Position numbers and translations under genes: made by a program. A DNA stretch of 64,000 nt from Bufo bufo (Eukaryota > Chordata > Amphibia > Anura > Bufonidae), in contig NC_053392.1 in NCBI RefSeq assembly GCF_905171765.1, positions 447,916,837-447,980,836 of the forward strand, in the 5' to 3' direction. Positions 40,539-51,531 of the stretch are shown here, one piece after another (the first letter of the stretch is position 1; the number at the start of each line of letters is the position of its first letter). Below the pieces are notes generated by a model that worked only from the letters and a program-made list of their open reading frames with translations, was not told the DNA's origin and searched no databases.

Positions 40539-41490
40539 CAGGAGGAGCCAGAGACCTTTCTTAGTTTTTGAGGTGTCTACTCATGCGCAGCTCATGCTTT
40601 GCACTTAGATGCCTGGTCATGCAGGTTGTGCTCAGGTTGAGAACGTTTATGCCTCACTTCTGGCTCTGATTGCACAGCGTGCAATCCACTCGTGTCTTGT
40701 CATCAGCACTTTGTCTGAAAAACTGCTACCCCAGGGAACTCCTTGGAGCTGGCTTTGGTGTGCTAGGTCCCTTGCTGCGGTGGGCAGTAGCAGGCGTACT
40801 GTCTAGGGGACGGCAGCTCCGTTTTTGCACCCTGCTCCCTCTTTTGCTGTGCTGGTGGCTCTGTGCGACCACCGCCTCTTCCTCCGAACTACACAGGTCA
40901 CTTGCATGACCTTGATTCCATGTGGAATCGAGGACCTCATCGTCCTGCACATCATCTTCTACCCAGTCTTCACCCCTGCCCTTCTTGTCGGTCTGCACAC
41001 TTTCGAAGCCCCAGCAGTTGGCACCTGTGTTTCGTCATCATCCGAGACGTGTTGCGATGGTCCTCCCATGTACTCATCTTGAAACATAAGTGGTTGGGCA
41101 TCGGTGCACTCAATCTCTTCCACTTCTGGAGCAGGGTTAGGTGGATGGCCCTGGGAAAGAGACTGCTGCAAGACTGCTTGGCTGATTTGCAAGGGGGTGA
41201 GGCGAAAGACTGATGGACATCGGCTGCAGGTGCCAAGTCTGATCTTTCAGCAGGAGACTGTCAGCAACCCAATCTACTATCGCCTGTACTTGTTCTGGCC
41301 TCACCATTCGTAGAGCCGCATTAGGCCCGACCAAAAACCACTGCAGGTTCTGTCGCCTACTTGCACCTGAGGAAGGGGTTTCACTTGTGCGTGCAGCTGG
41401 CACAGATCAAACACGTCCTCTCCCTGCAACAGGATCTCCACCAGCAGCACCACGACCTGGGCCACGTCCCTTATTTGACGCTCTCCTCAT
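40539..41490 (-). pseudogene. hAT-D transposase, N-terminal part
   Basis: The ATG at 41490 (complement of CAT at 41488) opens a MRRASNKGRG-type start. Frames in pieces contain RQNLQWFLVGPNAALRMVRP, the acidic linker (GEDWVEDDVQDDEVLD, DLCSSEEEAVVAQS) and the remains of the BED finger. It is cut at 40539 by the solo-LTR-like insertion; at least two frameshifts. Confidence 0.85.
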
Positions 41491-41499
41491 ATTTCTCAA

Positions 41500-41836
41500 A
41501 TTTAGGATCTTGCCCTTAATGGCTGTTTTATTAATTGCTGAATAGAACCACAGTATGTAAAGGGTGTATCTCACACATACAGATCCAGACTAGGCCGCAA
41601 TTTAAGTTTTTTGCCCAAAATGGGTGTTTTATTAATAACGGAATAGAACCACAGTATCTTAAGTGTGTATCTCACACGTACAGATGCAAACTAGGCCGCA
41701 ATTAAAGATTTTTGCCCAAAATGGGGTTTTTATTAATAGCAGAATAGAACCACAGTATGTAAAGGGTGTATCTCACACGTACAGATCCAGACTAGGCTGC
41801 AATTAAAGATTTTCGCACAAAATTGGTGTTTTATAA
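41500..41836. repeat. hAT-D leader tandem repeats, left of piggyBac P2
   Basis: Units of about 105-110 bp with GTTTTATTAATAGCAGAATAG, ACCACAGTATGTAAAG and GTGTATCTCACACGTACAGA, three copies. The array continues on the far side of P2 at 50250-50890. Confidence 0.88.
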
Positions 41837-42294
41837 ACCACCTCCGGACCGCCGAATGCAGCGACGCGTCCTGGAGGTGGTTGTTTCATTCCGCTTGGAC
41901 GCGCCGGCGCGTCCTCTCGCTAGACGCGAGATTTCGGTCACAGCCGGCCCGCGCATGCGCATCGCGGGCCGGCAAAAGTTCGAGGACAATTGCATCAGCA
42001 ACCTGCCAGCCAATGATAGTCGCTGGCAGGTTGCTGATTTTTAAAAAATCGAATCACAAGCCATATAACAGATCATATTAGTAAATATGATCTGTTATAT
42101 GGCTTCTCTGCTCCTCTGCTGGTCCTTTTCGTCGGTTGGATCCAGCAAAGGAGCAGACTTCACAGTGAGTAGCACCAACACTACACCATAGCCCCAGATC
42201 ACCCCCCTGCACCTCAATTAACCCTTTGATCACCCCTTTGATCGCCCCTGTCAATCACTAGTGAAAGACAAAAAGTGATCAGTGTAAACTGTCA

Positions 42295-45200
42295 TAGTAA
42301 CATAGTAACATAGTACATAAGGCCGAAAAAAGACATTTGTCCATCCAGTTCGGCCTGTCATCCTACAAGTTGATCCAGAGGAAGGCAAAAAAAACCCTGT
42401 GAGGTAGAAGCCAATTTTCCTCACTTTAGGGGAATAAAAAATTCCTTCCCGACTCCAATCAGGCAATCAGAATAACTCCCTGGATCAACGACCCCTCTCT
42501 AGTAGCTATAGCCTGTAATATTATTACACTCTAGAAATACATCCAGGCCCCTCTTGAATTCCTTTATTGTACTCACCATCACCACCTCCTCAGGCAGAGA
42601 GTTCCATAGTCTCACTGCTCTTACCGTAAAGAACCCTTTTCTATGTTTGTGTACAAACCTTCTTTCCTCCAAACGCAGAGGATGTCCCCTCGTCACAGTC
42701 ACAGTCCTGGGGATAAATAGATGATGGGATAGATCTCTGTACTGCCCCCTGATATATTTATACATAGTAATTAGATCTCCCCTCAGTCGTCTTTTTTCTA
42801 ACGTGAATAACCCTAATTTTGATAATCTTTCAGGGTACTGTAGTTGCCCCATTCCAGTTATTACTTTAGTTGCCCTCCTCTGGACCCTCTCCAGCTCTGC
42901 TATGTCTGCCTTGTTTACAGGAGCCCAGAACTGTACACAGTACTCCATGTGTGGTCTGACCAGTGATTTGTAAAGTAGTAGGAATATGTTCTCATCACGG
43001 GCATCTATGCCCCTTTTGATGCAACCCATTATCTTATTGGCCTTGGCAGCCGCTGCCTGACACTGTTTTTTGCAGCTTAGTTTGCTGTTTATTAAAATTC
43101 CTAGATCCTTTTCCATGTCAGTGTTACCGAGTGTTTTACCATTTAGTATGTACGGGTGACTTGCATTATTCCTTCCCATGTGCATAACTTTACATTTCTC
43201 AGTGTTAAACCTCATCTGCCACTTATCTGCCCAAGCCTCCAATCTATCCAGATCCCTCTGTAGTAGTATACTGTCCTCTTCAGTGTTAATTACTTTACAC
43301 AGTTTAGTGTCATCTGCGAAAATTCATATTTTACTATGCAAGCCTTCTACAAGATCATTAATAAATATATTGAAGAGAATAGGGCCCAATACTGACCCCT
43401 GAGGTACTCCACTAGTGACAGTGACCCAATCTGAGTGTGTACCGTTAATAACCACCCTCTGTTTTCTATCATTGAGCCAGTTACTTACCCACTTACAGAC
43501 GTTTTCTCCGAGTCCGAGCATTCTCATTTTATATACTAACCTTTTATGAGGTACAGTGTCAAATGCTTTGGAGAAGTCCAGATACACGACATCCATTGAT
43601 TTGCCGCTGTCAAGTCTAGTACTTACCTCCTCATAGAAACTGATTAAATTAGTTTGACATGACCGATCCCTCACGAAGCCATGCTGATATGGCGTTATTT
43701 GCTTATTTCCCATAAGATGCTCTAACATAGCATCTCTCAGAAAACCTTCAAACAGTTTACCCACAACAGATGTTAAACTTACCGGCCTATAGTTTCCAGG
43801 CTCTGTTTTTGGACCCTTTTTGAATATTGGCACCACATTTGCCATGCGCCAATCCTGTGGGACATTCCCTGTTAGTACAGAGTCCGCAAATATCAGAAAT
43901 AAGGGTCTGGCTATGACATTACTTAATTCCCTTAGGATACGGGGGTGTATGCCATCCGGTCCTGGCGATTTGTCTATTTTGATTTTTTTAAGTCGCTGTT
44001 GTACTTCTTCCTGGGTCAGACAGGACACTTTTAATGGCGAATTTATTTCAGCATTCAGCATTTCATCTGACAGTTTATTTTCCTCAGTGAATACATTGGA
44101 GAAAAAAATATTTAACAGCTTTGCTTTCTCCTCGTCGCTCTCTGCGACTCCCCCCTCATTACTCTTTAAAGGGCCGACACCTTCAGATTTATACTTTTTA
44201 ACATTTATATAATTGAAGAACATTTTAGGGTTAGTTTTACTCTGTTTGGCAATTAATCTCTCGGTCTCTAGTTTGGCCGCTTTTATTTGTTTTTTACATG
44301 TTCTGTTTTTTTCCTTATAGTTTTTCAGTGCTTCCGTGCTACCCTCCTGTTTTAGGGTTTTATATGCTTTCTTTTTGTCATTTATTGCTTTCTTTACAGT
44401 TCTGTTTATCCACATTGGTTTCTTTTTGTTCCTTAACCTTTTATTCCCATACGGTATGTACCTCTCACAATGAGATTTTAGGATGTTTTTAAAGATATCC
44501 CATTTTTTGGCTGTATTTTTATTTTTGAGGACTTTGTCCCAGTTAGTTAGGCCTATGGCCTCTCTTAGTTGGCTAAATTTAGCTTTTTTGAAGTTTGGTA
44601 TTTTTGTTTCTCCCTGTAGAAACGCTCTTTTGAATGATAATTGGAAGGTTATTACTTTATGGTCACTATTTCCCAGGTGTCCCCCAACCTGCACGTCTGT
44701 TGTTCTGTCAGGTCTATTGGTTAATATTAAGTCCAGTATGGCCGTCCCTCTAGTCGGGTCCTGAACCAGTTGGGAGAGATAATGGTCTTTGGTTATTGCC
44801 AAGAATCTGTTTCCTTTATGAGATATACAAGTTTCAGTTTCCCAGTCTATATCTGGGTAGTTGAAGTCCCCCATAATAACCACCTCATTATGATTTGCCG
44901 CCTTGTCTATCTCGTTTAGTAGTAGATTTTCTGTGGACTCTGGTATATTAGGTGGTTTATAGTAGACTCCTATTAGTAATTTATTGTTGTTTTTAGCTCC
45001 ATGTATCTCTACCCACAGTGACTCCACATGTTCATGTCCCTCACTTATATCTTCACGGAGTGTGGGCTTTAGACAAGATTTTACATAAAGGCAGACCCCT
45101 CCACCTCTCCGGTTTTGACGATCCTTTCTGAACAGACTGTAACCTTGTACATTAACTGCCCAGTCATAGCTATCATCCAGCCATGTCTCAGTTATTCCCA

Positions 45201-45426
45201 CTATGTCATAGTCCTCCTCACACATCACTAATTCCAGTTCACCAGTTTTATTAGTCAGACTTCTGGCATTAGTATACATACATATGAGAGGTTTATGTAT
45301 ATTTTTTACCCTACACCTTTCCTTCTGAACTGTTCTTGTCCCTCCTTCCATTTCTCCCCCAGTCCCACTACCTTGCCCCCGGTCTCTATCTGCACTATCT
45401 TCCCCTTCTATAGTGTAATTACCCTA
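42295..45426 (-). mobile_element. CR1-type LINE, 5'-truncated, 3.1 kb
   Basis: The 3' end (left) has CATAGTAA repeats, i.e. an 8-bp TTACTATG microsatellite tail as in CR1 elements, rather than poly(A). TGTCA flanks it at 42290-42294 and 45427-45431. The surrounding P2 sequence is continuous across the two flanks. It begins just upstream of the ORF2 start, so ORF1 is absent. Confidence 0.85.
42499..45351 (-). pseudogene. CR1 ORF2: endonuclease-reverse transcriptase, one premature stop
   Basis: 951 codons in one frame with a single TGA at 43326-43324. Residues about 20-250: APE-type endonuclease ([51 protein letters not shown]). Residues about 460-700: RT ([58 protein letters not shown], then FADDTK). 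The stop lies two codons before the catalytic FADD, replacing what is probably Arg (CGA to TGA). The C-terminal part (LYKSLVRPHMEYCVQFWAPV, PERLSKLGLFTLEKRR) is intact. It would nick target DNA and prime reverse transcription if restored by nature; as found it lacks the active site. Confidence 0.92.
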
Positions 45427-45431
45427 TGTCA

Positions 45432-45931
45432 CTTTTTTTTTTTCACTAGTATTGGCTGTTAGGTTTTAGGGATAGTTTAGGCCCCTTGGTTAGGTAGTTA
45501 GCGTCAGTTAGCGCCCAGCCCACCGCACCGCAGTCACTTTTAGTCGCTGATTAGCGTATCGCTAATCAGCATTTGTACTTTTATAGTATCTGTAAGTGAT
45601 CAAAACTGATCACGGTCAGATCTATAATTGTATTAGTGTCACCTTAGCTCGCCCTCCACCCAAAACGCAGTGTTTGCCCGATCAGGCCTGATCGGTCGCC
45701 CCCACACGTGCGTTCACCCCCGCCCGCCCCACCGCAGTGACAAAAATTATTTTTTTTTTGATCACTGCACATTCACTTTACACGCACTGCGGCGATAAAA
45801 AAAAAATCAGTTTTGATATTTTTTATCAACCGCAGCGGCCTCCGGTACTTCGCTAGCCTCCCCTTTGTAAGACAGGTTTGCTTTTTTTCTTGGGTAGTCT
45901 CAGGGAATACCCCTAAATTTAGTAGTCCAAA
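45432..45931. other. P2 5' non-coding region, GATCA-rich
   Basis: Continuation of P2 from 42289 after the CR1. It contains ACTGATCACGGTCAGATC, GCTAATCAGCATTTG and other GATC palindromes and leads to the transposase ATG at 45932. No other gene. Confidence 0.5.
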
Positions 45932-47884
45932 ATGTCAAACAGGGGGTATTCTTCTGAAGAGGCCTACAGGATTCTGACCCAGTCGGATGAGGAATGGGAA
46001 CCCTCATCTGACGAATCTAGCGGGTCTGAATATGAACCTGTGGAAAGCAGTGGCTCTCTGACCCAAAGTTCGGACGAGGAGGTGGAGGTCCCTGATAGAA
46101 CCAGGCGTACCCGGCCCGGTGTCGCTAGACCACAGGTTACGCAGGATCAGCTTCAAGAGCAGCAGAGTGGGGCTGTCGCTGCCGGATCACGTGGTGAGGC
46201 ATACACCAGCAGCGCAGCCCTTCCTGGACCTAGTACCAGCACTGCCGTACAACCTGGTGAAGTAGCGAGCACCAGAAGGGCAGTTGAAGCTGGTACGGTG
46301 GCACGTGCAGTAGTTACCCCGTCGCAGCCACCGCACAGACAGGCCCGTAGAGCCCCTAGAATCCCTGAGGTGCTGGCAAACCCTGATTGGCAGTCACCAA
46401 CTTCAGCCGCACCATTAGTTCCCCCTTTCACCGCCCAGTCTGGAGTTCGGGTTGAGAGGGTTCAAATCGGTTCGGCCCTGGGATTTTTTGAGCTGTTCTT
46501 GACTGCGGAGCTCTTGGACTTAGTCGTGGCAGAGACAAACCGGTATGCCACACAATTTATAACCGCAAACCCAGGAAGCTATTATGCCCAGCCTTTCCGG
46601 TGGAAACCAGTCCAAGTTTCCGAACTTAAAATTTTTCTGGGCCTTCTCCTCAACATGGGTCTAACTAAAAAGCATGAATTGCGGTCATATTGGTCCACGA
46701 ACCCAATTCATCACATGCCCATGTTCTCTGCTGCTATGTCCAGGACACGATTTGAGACCATCCTGCGTTTTCTGCATTTTAGCGACAACACCACCTCCCG
46801 TCCCAGAGGCCACCCAGCTTTTGACCGGCTCCACAAAATTCGGCCCCTTATAGACCATTTCAACCAGAAATTTGCAGATTTGTATACCCCTGAGCAAAAC
46901 ATCTGCGTAGACGAGTCCCTAATACATTTTACCGGGCGCCTTGGCTTCAAACAATACATCCCAAGCAAGCGTGCCCGGTATGGGGTCAAATTGTATAAGC
47001 TCTGTGAAAGGACCACAGGCTATACCCACAAATTCCGGATCTATGAGGGAAAAGATCAGACCCTGGAGCCGGTCGGTTGCCCTGACTACCTGGGGAGCAG
47101 TGGGAAGACAGTCTGGGACTTGGTGTCACCCTTATTCGGCAAGGGGTACCATCTTTATGTGGACAATTTTTACACAAGTGTGGCCCTCTTTAGGCATTTG
47201 TTTCTAGAACGGATTTGCGCCTGTGGCACCGCGCGAACTAGTCGCGTGGGCTTCCCCCAACGGCTCGTTACCACCCGTCTTGCAAGGGGGGAGAGGGCTG
47301 CCTTGTGTAATGAAGAACTGCTCACTGTGAAATGGAGAAACAAGCGTGACGTTTACATGCTCTCCTCCATTCACACAGACACGACAATCTAAATTGAAAG
47401 GGCAACCCGTGTCATTGAAAAGCCCCTCTCAGTCCACGACTATAATGCGCTCATGGGAGGGGTGGACTTCAATGACCAGATGTTGGCTCCCTATTTAGTT
47501 TCCCGCAGAACCAGACGCTGGTATAAGAAGGTGTCTGTATATTTAATTCAATTGGCTCTATATAATAGTTTTGTTCTCTACAGTAAGGCTGGGAGAACAC
47601 GATCCTTCCTTAAATTCCAGGAAGAGATCATCGAGAACCTCCTATATCCAGAAGGTTCCGTGGCCCCATCCACCAGTGTAGTTAGCCGTCTACACGAGCG
47701 ACATTTCCCCAGTGTCGTTGCTCTTACCTCAACCCAACCGCCACCCCGAAAAAAATGTCGTGTCTGTAGCAGGAGTGGAATAAGGCGTGACACCCGCTAT
47801 TTCTGTCCTGACTGTCCTGACCACCCTGCCCTATGCTTAGGAGAGTGTTTCCGGAAGTACCACACACAGGTACACCTAGCATAG
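45932..47884 (+). pseudogene. piggyBac P2 transposase, one premature stop
   Basis: 650 codons in one frame, interrupted only by TAA at 47390-47392 (codon 487; probably a former CAA). The N-terminus is acidic (SDEEWEPSSDESSGSEYEPV). The DDE_Tnp_1_7 core has Asp327 (CVDESLIHF), Asp411 (LYVDNFYTS) and Asp512 (GGVDFNDQM), the three catalytic residues of piggyBac. The C-terminus is a Cys-rich cross-brace finger (KKCRVCSRSGIRRDTR, CPDCPDHPALCLGECF) that in the family binds the terminal repeats. The length is usual for piggyBac. The stop separates the third Asp and the finger from the rest. Confidence 0.93.
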
Positions 47885-50245
47885 GGATTGCATCTCACAG
47901 GACAGGCACACAGGGCTATTAGGACCCTTTTACTCACAGCTGCTGCAAACCTCTCCTTTCACCTGGGATAAAGTGCATAACGTACTTCGCCACATCTTTG
48001 GGCGATTTGCGCTTTGCACATTGTCCCATGGGGAAGGAGAGGTTTGTTCTGTAAAGGTAAAAAAAACTAAACAAAAAAAAAATTACCGGTAAGTAAAAAA
48101 GTAAAAAAAGTTAAAAAAAGTTAATATGTTCTGTTCTGAAGTTAATAAATTTATTGCGTTGCGGCCTGGTTTTTTCTTTTTTGTTTTGTTTTTTTTACCT
48201 TCCAGGTGGACCAACCGATCGACTAGCTGCAGCACTGATGTGCATTCTGACAGAAGCATTGCGCTGCTGTCAGATTACACGCAAGTCGGTGTATGCGGCG
48301 CTGCAAGACGAGATTTCTCCTCTGCAGTAAAAGTTACGTTTGCCGAGGCATATGAGCTGAGGAGGTGGCGGTGTTCATATACTTTGGCAAACACTTTATA
48401 TATATATATAAAAAAAAAAAATCCCGGCAAGGATTTATTCATCCACATCGATTGATGTGAATGGAGAAATCTGGTTTGCCAGGGCATACGAGCTAAGTGG
48501 GTATGGATGTTGGGCGGAGCTCCTATGTCCTGGCAGACACCTTTCCCCTCCTTTTTCTTTTTTTGGCAGAGATTTTTTCATCCACATTGATCGATGCGAA
48601 TGAAGAAATCTGTGGCGTTCATTTTTTTCTTTCAGCCCAGAGGCTGAACGGAAAAAAAAATCTCATTACCCGTATGCTCAATATAAGGAGAATAGCAGAA
48701 ACTCCTAATGCTGGGCATACATGTAATGATTGCGGAGACCCTCAAATGCCAGGGCAGTACAACCACCCCACAAATGACCCCAATTTGGAAAGAAGACACC
48801 CCAAGGTATTTGCTGAGGGGCTTATTGAGTCCATGAAAGATTGAAATTTTTGTCCAAAGTTTGCGGAAAGGGAGACTTTGTGAGAAAAAAAATCAATTTC
48901 CGCTAACTTGTGCCAAAAAATTTTTTTTTTCTATGAAAGTCGCCATGCTCCTCATTGAATACCTTGGGGTGTCTTCTTTCCAAAATGGGGTCACTTGTGG
49001 GGTATTTATACTGCCCTGGCATTTTAGGGGCCCCAAAGAGTGAGAAGAAGTCTGGTATCCAAATGTCTAAAAATGCCCTCCTAAAAGGAATTTGGGCCCC
49101 TTTGCCCACCTAGGCTGCAAAAAAGTGTCACACATGTGGTATCTCCGTATTCAGGAGAAGTTGGGGAATGTGTTTTGGGGTGTCATTTTACATATACCCA
49201 TGCTGGGTGAGATAAATATCTTGGTCAAATGCCAACTTTGTTTAAAAAAATTGGAAAAGTTGTCTTTTGCCAAGATATTTCTCTCACCCAGCATGGGTAT
49301 ATGTAAAATGACACCCCAAAACACATTCCCCAACTTCTCCTGAATATGGAGATACCAGATGTATGACACTTTTTTGCAGCCTAGGTGGGCAAAGGGGCCC
49401 ATATTCCAAAGAGCACCTTTCGGATTTCACTGGTCATTTTTTACAGAATTTGATTTCAAACTCCTTACCACACATTTGGGCCCCTAAATTGCCAGGGCAG
49501 TATAACTACCCCACAAGTGACCCCATTTTGGAAAGAAGACACCCCAAGGTATTCGCTGATGGGCATAGTGAGTTCATGGAAGTTTTTATTTTTTGTCACA
49601 AGTTAGTGGAATATGAGACTTTGTAAGAAAAAAATAAATTAAAAAAAAATCATCATTTTCCGCTAATTTGTGACAAAAAATAAAAAGTTCTATGAACTCA
49701 CTATGCCCATCAGCGAATACCTTAGGTTGTCTACTTTCCGAAATGGGGTCATTTGTGGGGTGTTTGTACTGTCTGGGCATTGTAGAACCTCAGGAAACAT
49801 GACAGGTGCTCAGAAAGTCAGAGCTGCTTCAAAAAGCGGAAATTCACATTTTTGTACCATAGTTTGTAAACGCTATAACTTTTACCCAAACCATTTTTTT
49901 TTTACCCAAACATTTTTTTTTATCAAAGACATGTAGAATAATAAATTTAGAGCAAAATTTATATATGGATCTCGTTTTTCTTGCAAAATTTTACAACTGA
50001 AAGTGAAAAATGTCATTTTTTTGCAAAAAAATCGTTAAATTTCGATTAATAACAAAAAAAGTAAAAATGTCAGCAGCAATGAAATACCACCAAATGAAAG
50101 CTCTATTAGTGAGAAGAAAAGGAGGTAAAATTCATTTGGGTGGTAAGTTGCATTACCGAGCAATAAACGGTGAAAGTAGTGTAGGTCAGAAGTGTAAAAA
50201 GTGGCCTGGTCTTTCAGGGTGTTTAAGCCATAGGGGCTGAGGTGG
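47885..50245. repeat. P2 3' region with nested long palindromes
   Basis: 49095-49400 is a near-perfect inverted repeat of about 150-bp arms (GGGCCCCTTTGCCCACCTAG at each end, centre near 49248). Outside it, CCAAAATGGGGTCACTTGTG / CACAAGTGACCCCATTTTGG near 48975 and 49520, and further words to about 48780 and 49760, extend the symmetry. Near the right end GCAATAAACGG and CCAAATGAAAGCTC match, in reverse, the start of the element at 57472. Non-coding. Confidence 0.8.
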
Positions 50246-50249
50246 TTAA

Positions 50250-51007
50250 TAGCAGAATAGAACCACAGCATGTAAAAGGTTAAAAATTATTGAAGTTTTT
50301 AAAACTTGTTTTTAACAATCACAGATGCAGCAAGGGCTGCAATATTAAGTATTTTGCAAAAAATTTTTTTTTTTACTAACAGAATATGAAAGCTGTATAT
50401 AACGCTTAAATTTAACACGTACTGATGCAGCAAGGGCTGTAAAATTGTGTATTTTGCCCAAAAAGGGTGTTTTATTAATAGCAGAATAGAACCACAGTAT
50501 CTAAAGTGTGTATCTCACACGTACAGATGGAAACTAGGCCTCAATTAAAGATTTTTGGCCAAAATGGGTGTTTTATTAATAGCAGAATAGAAGGCTGCAA
50601 AATTAAGTTTTTTTGTCCAAAAGGGGTGTTTTTTTAAATAACAGAATATAAAAGCTGTATATAACGCTCAAATTTCACAGATGCAGATGCAGCAAGGGCT
50701 GTCAAATTGTGTACTTTGCCAAAAAAGGGTGTTTTTAAAAACCCAGAAAATTATAGCTGTATTTCTAGCTTAAATTGCACACTGACTAATCTTGCAAAGG
50801 CACCAGATGTTGTATATTGCCAAAAAAGGGTGTTTTAAAAAAAAAAGATTATTATTGCAGTATTTCAAGCTTGGATTTGAATGTCACAAAAGCACAGATG
50901 CAGTGCTGGTGCATTGAGCTTGCATAAAATGGCCGCCGCCGCCCACCTAACTAACAGACGATAAAAGTTATTTTTCTCTGTCACTGGGCTCAGGGTAGGG
51001 TAAAAAA
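50250..51007. repeat. hAT-D leader tandem repeats, right of P2
   Basis: Continues the 41500-41836 array: TTAATAGCAGAATAGAACCA at 50247, 50476 and 50577, interspersed with GATGCAGCAAGGGCTG units (50323, 50423, 50690). The units diverge rightward toward the promoter. Interrupted at 51012 by gypsy-2. Confidence 0.8.
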
Positions 51008-51012
51008 AGTGT

Positions 51013-51531
51013 TGTAACGACAGGGTACCAGATAAACAGAAAATAAACAAACAAATGTCTAGGCGAGAAGCTGGGGATCAAGGTCACCTCCTGACAAATC
51101 CCTACCAGCTCTCCCTATACTTCTGTGCCCACGTTCAGACCCTGAAGGAGGGAATAACGTGTCATCGTGCCTGGGCTAAAAATTCCCTAAAATCCCTAAG
51201 ATGGTGAAAGGGGGATAGAGGCAGCCTGCTCCCTCAGAACCTGAAGGGGGCAGGCATCTCTCTAACAGCCTAGACAGCCAACCACAAGAAAACAAAAACC
51301 AACTTATCTTTTCTGAGCAGGAACAGCAAATCCTTCATTCCTTCCTTTCACAGAGCCAGACAGAAGCTATAACCCACACAGGACGTGGGTGTAATTTAAA
51401 CTCAAACCAACGACCCCACCCAGTGCACCTGAAGGGAGGCGGATATAGCTCAACTCCAAAACAAAACAAAAGGCTACACACGTGCTGCTAATCTGGCAGA
51501 CCTCCGCACATAGCCTGAGCAGGGCATGACA
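51013..51531 (-). repeat. gypsy-2 3' LTR, 519 bp
   Basis: TGTAACGACAGG ... GGGCATGACA. About 96% identical by eye to the LTR at 55775. Main differences: a C/A change in the second codon-sized word and a short gap near 51385. Confidence 0.93.

Larger units (their letters stand above)
41837..50245 (+). mobile_element. piggyBac P2 transposon, 8.4 kb including a CR1 insertion
   Basis: Right end GGGGCTGAGGTGG followed by TTAA (50246-50249); left end ACCACCTCCGGACCGCCG at 41837, preceded by TATAA where the unbroken hAT-D repeat unit has TTATTAATAGC. Thus the target was TTAA and the left copy has changed. The element holds a 650-codon transposase, a 2.3-kb palindromic 3' region and the CR1 LINE 42295-45426. 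Without the LINE it is about 5.3 kb. Confidence 0.88.

Noticed and set aside
48126..50240. Small frames in the P2 3' region
   Set aside because: They come in mirror pairs on both strands because the DNA is palindromic; no conserved protein is seen.
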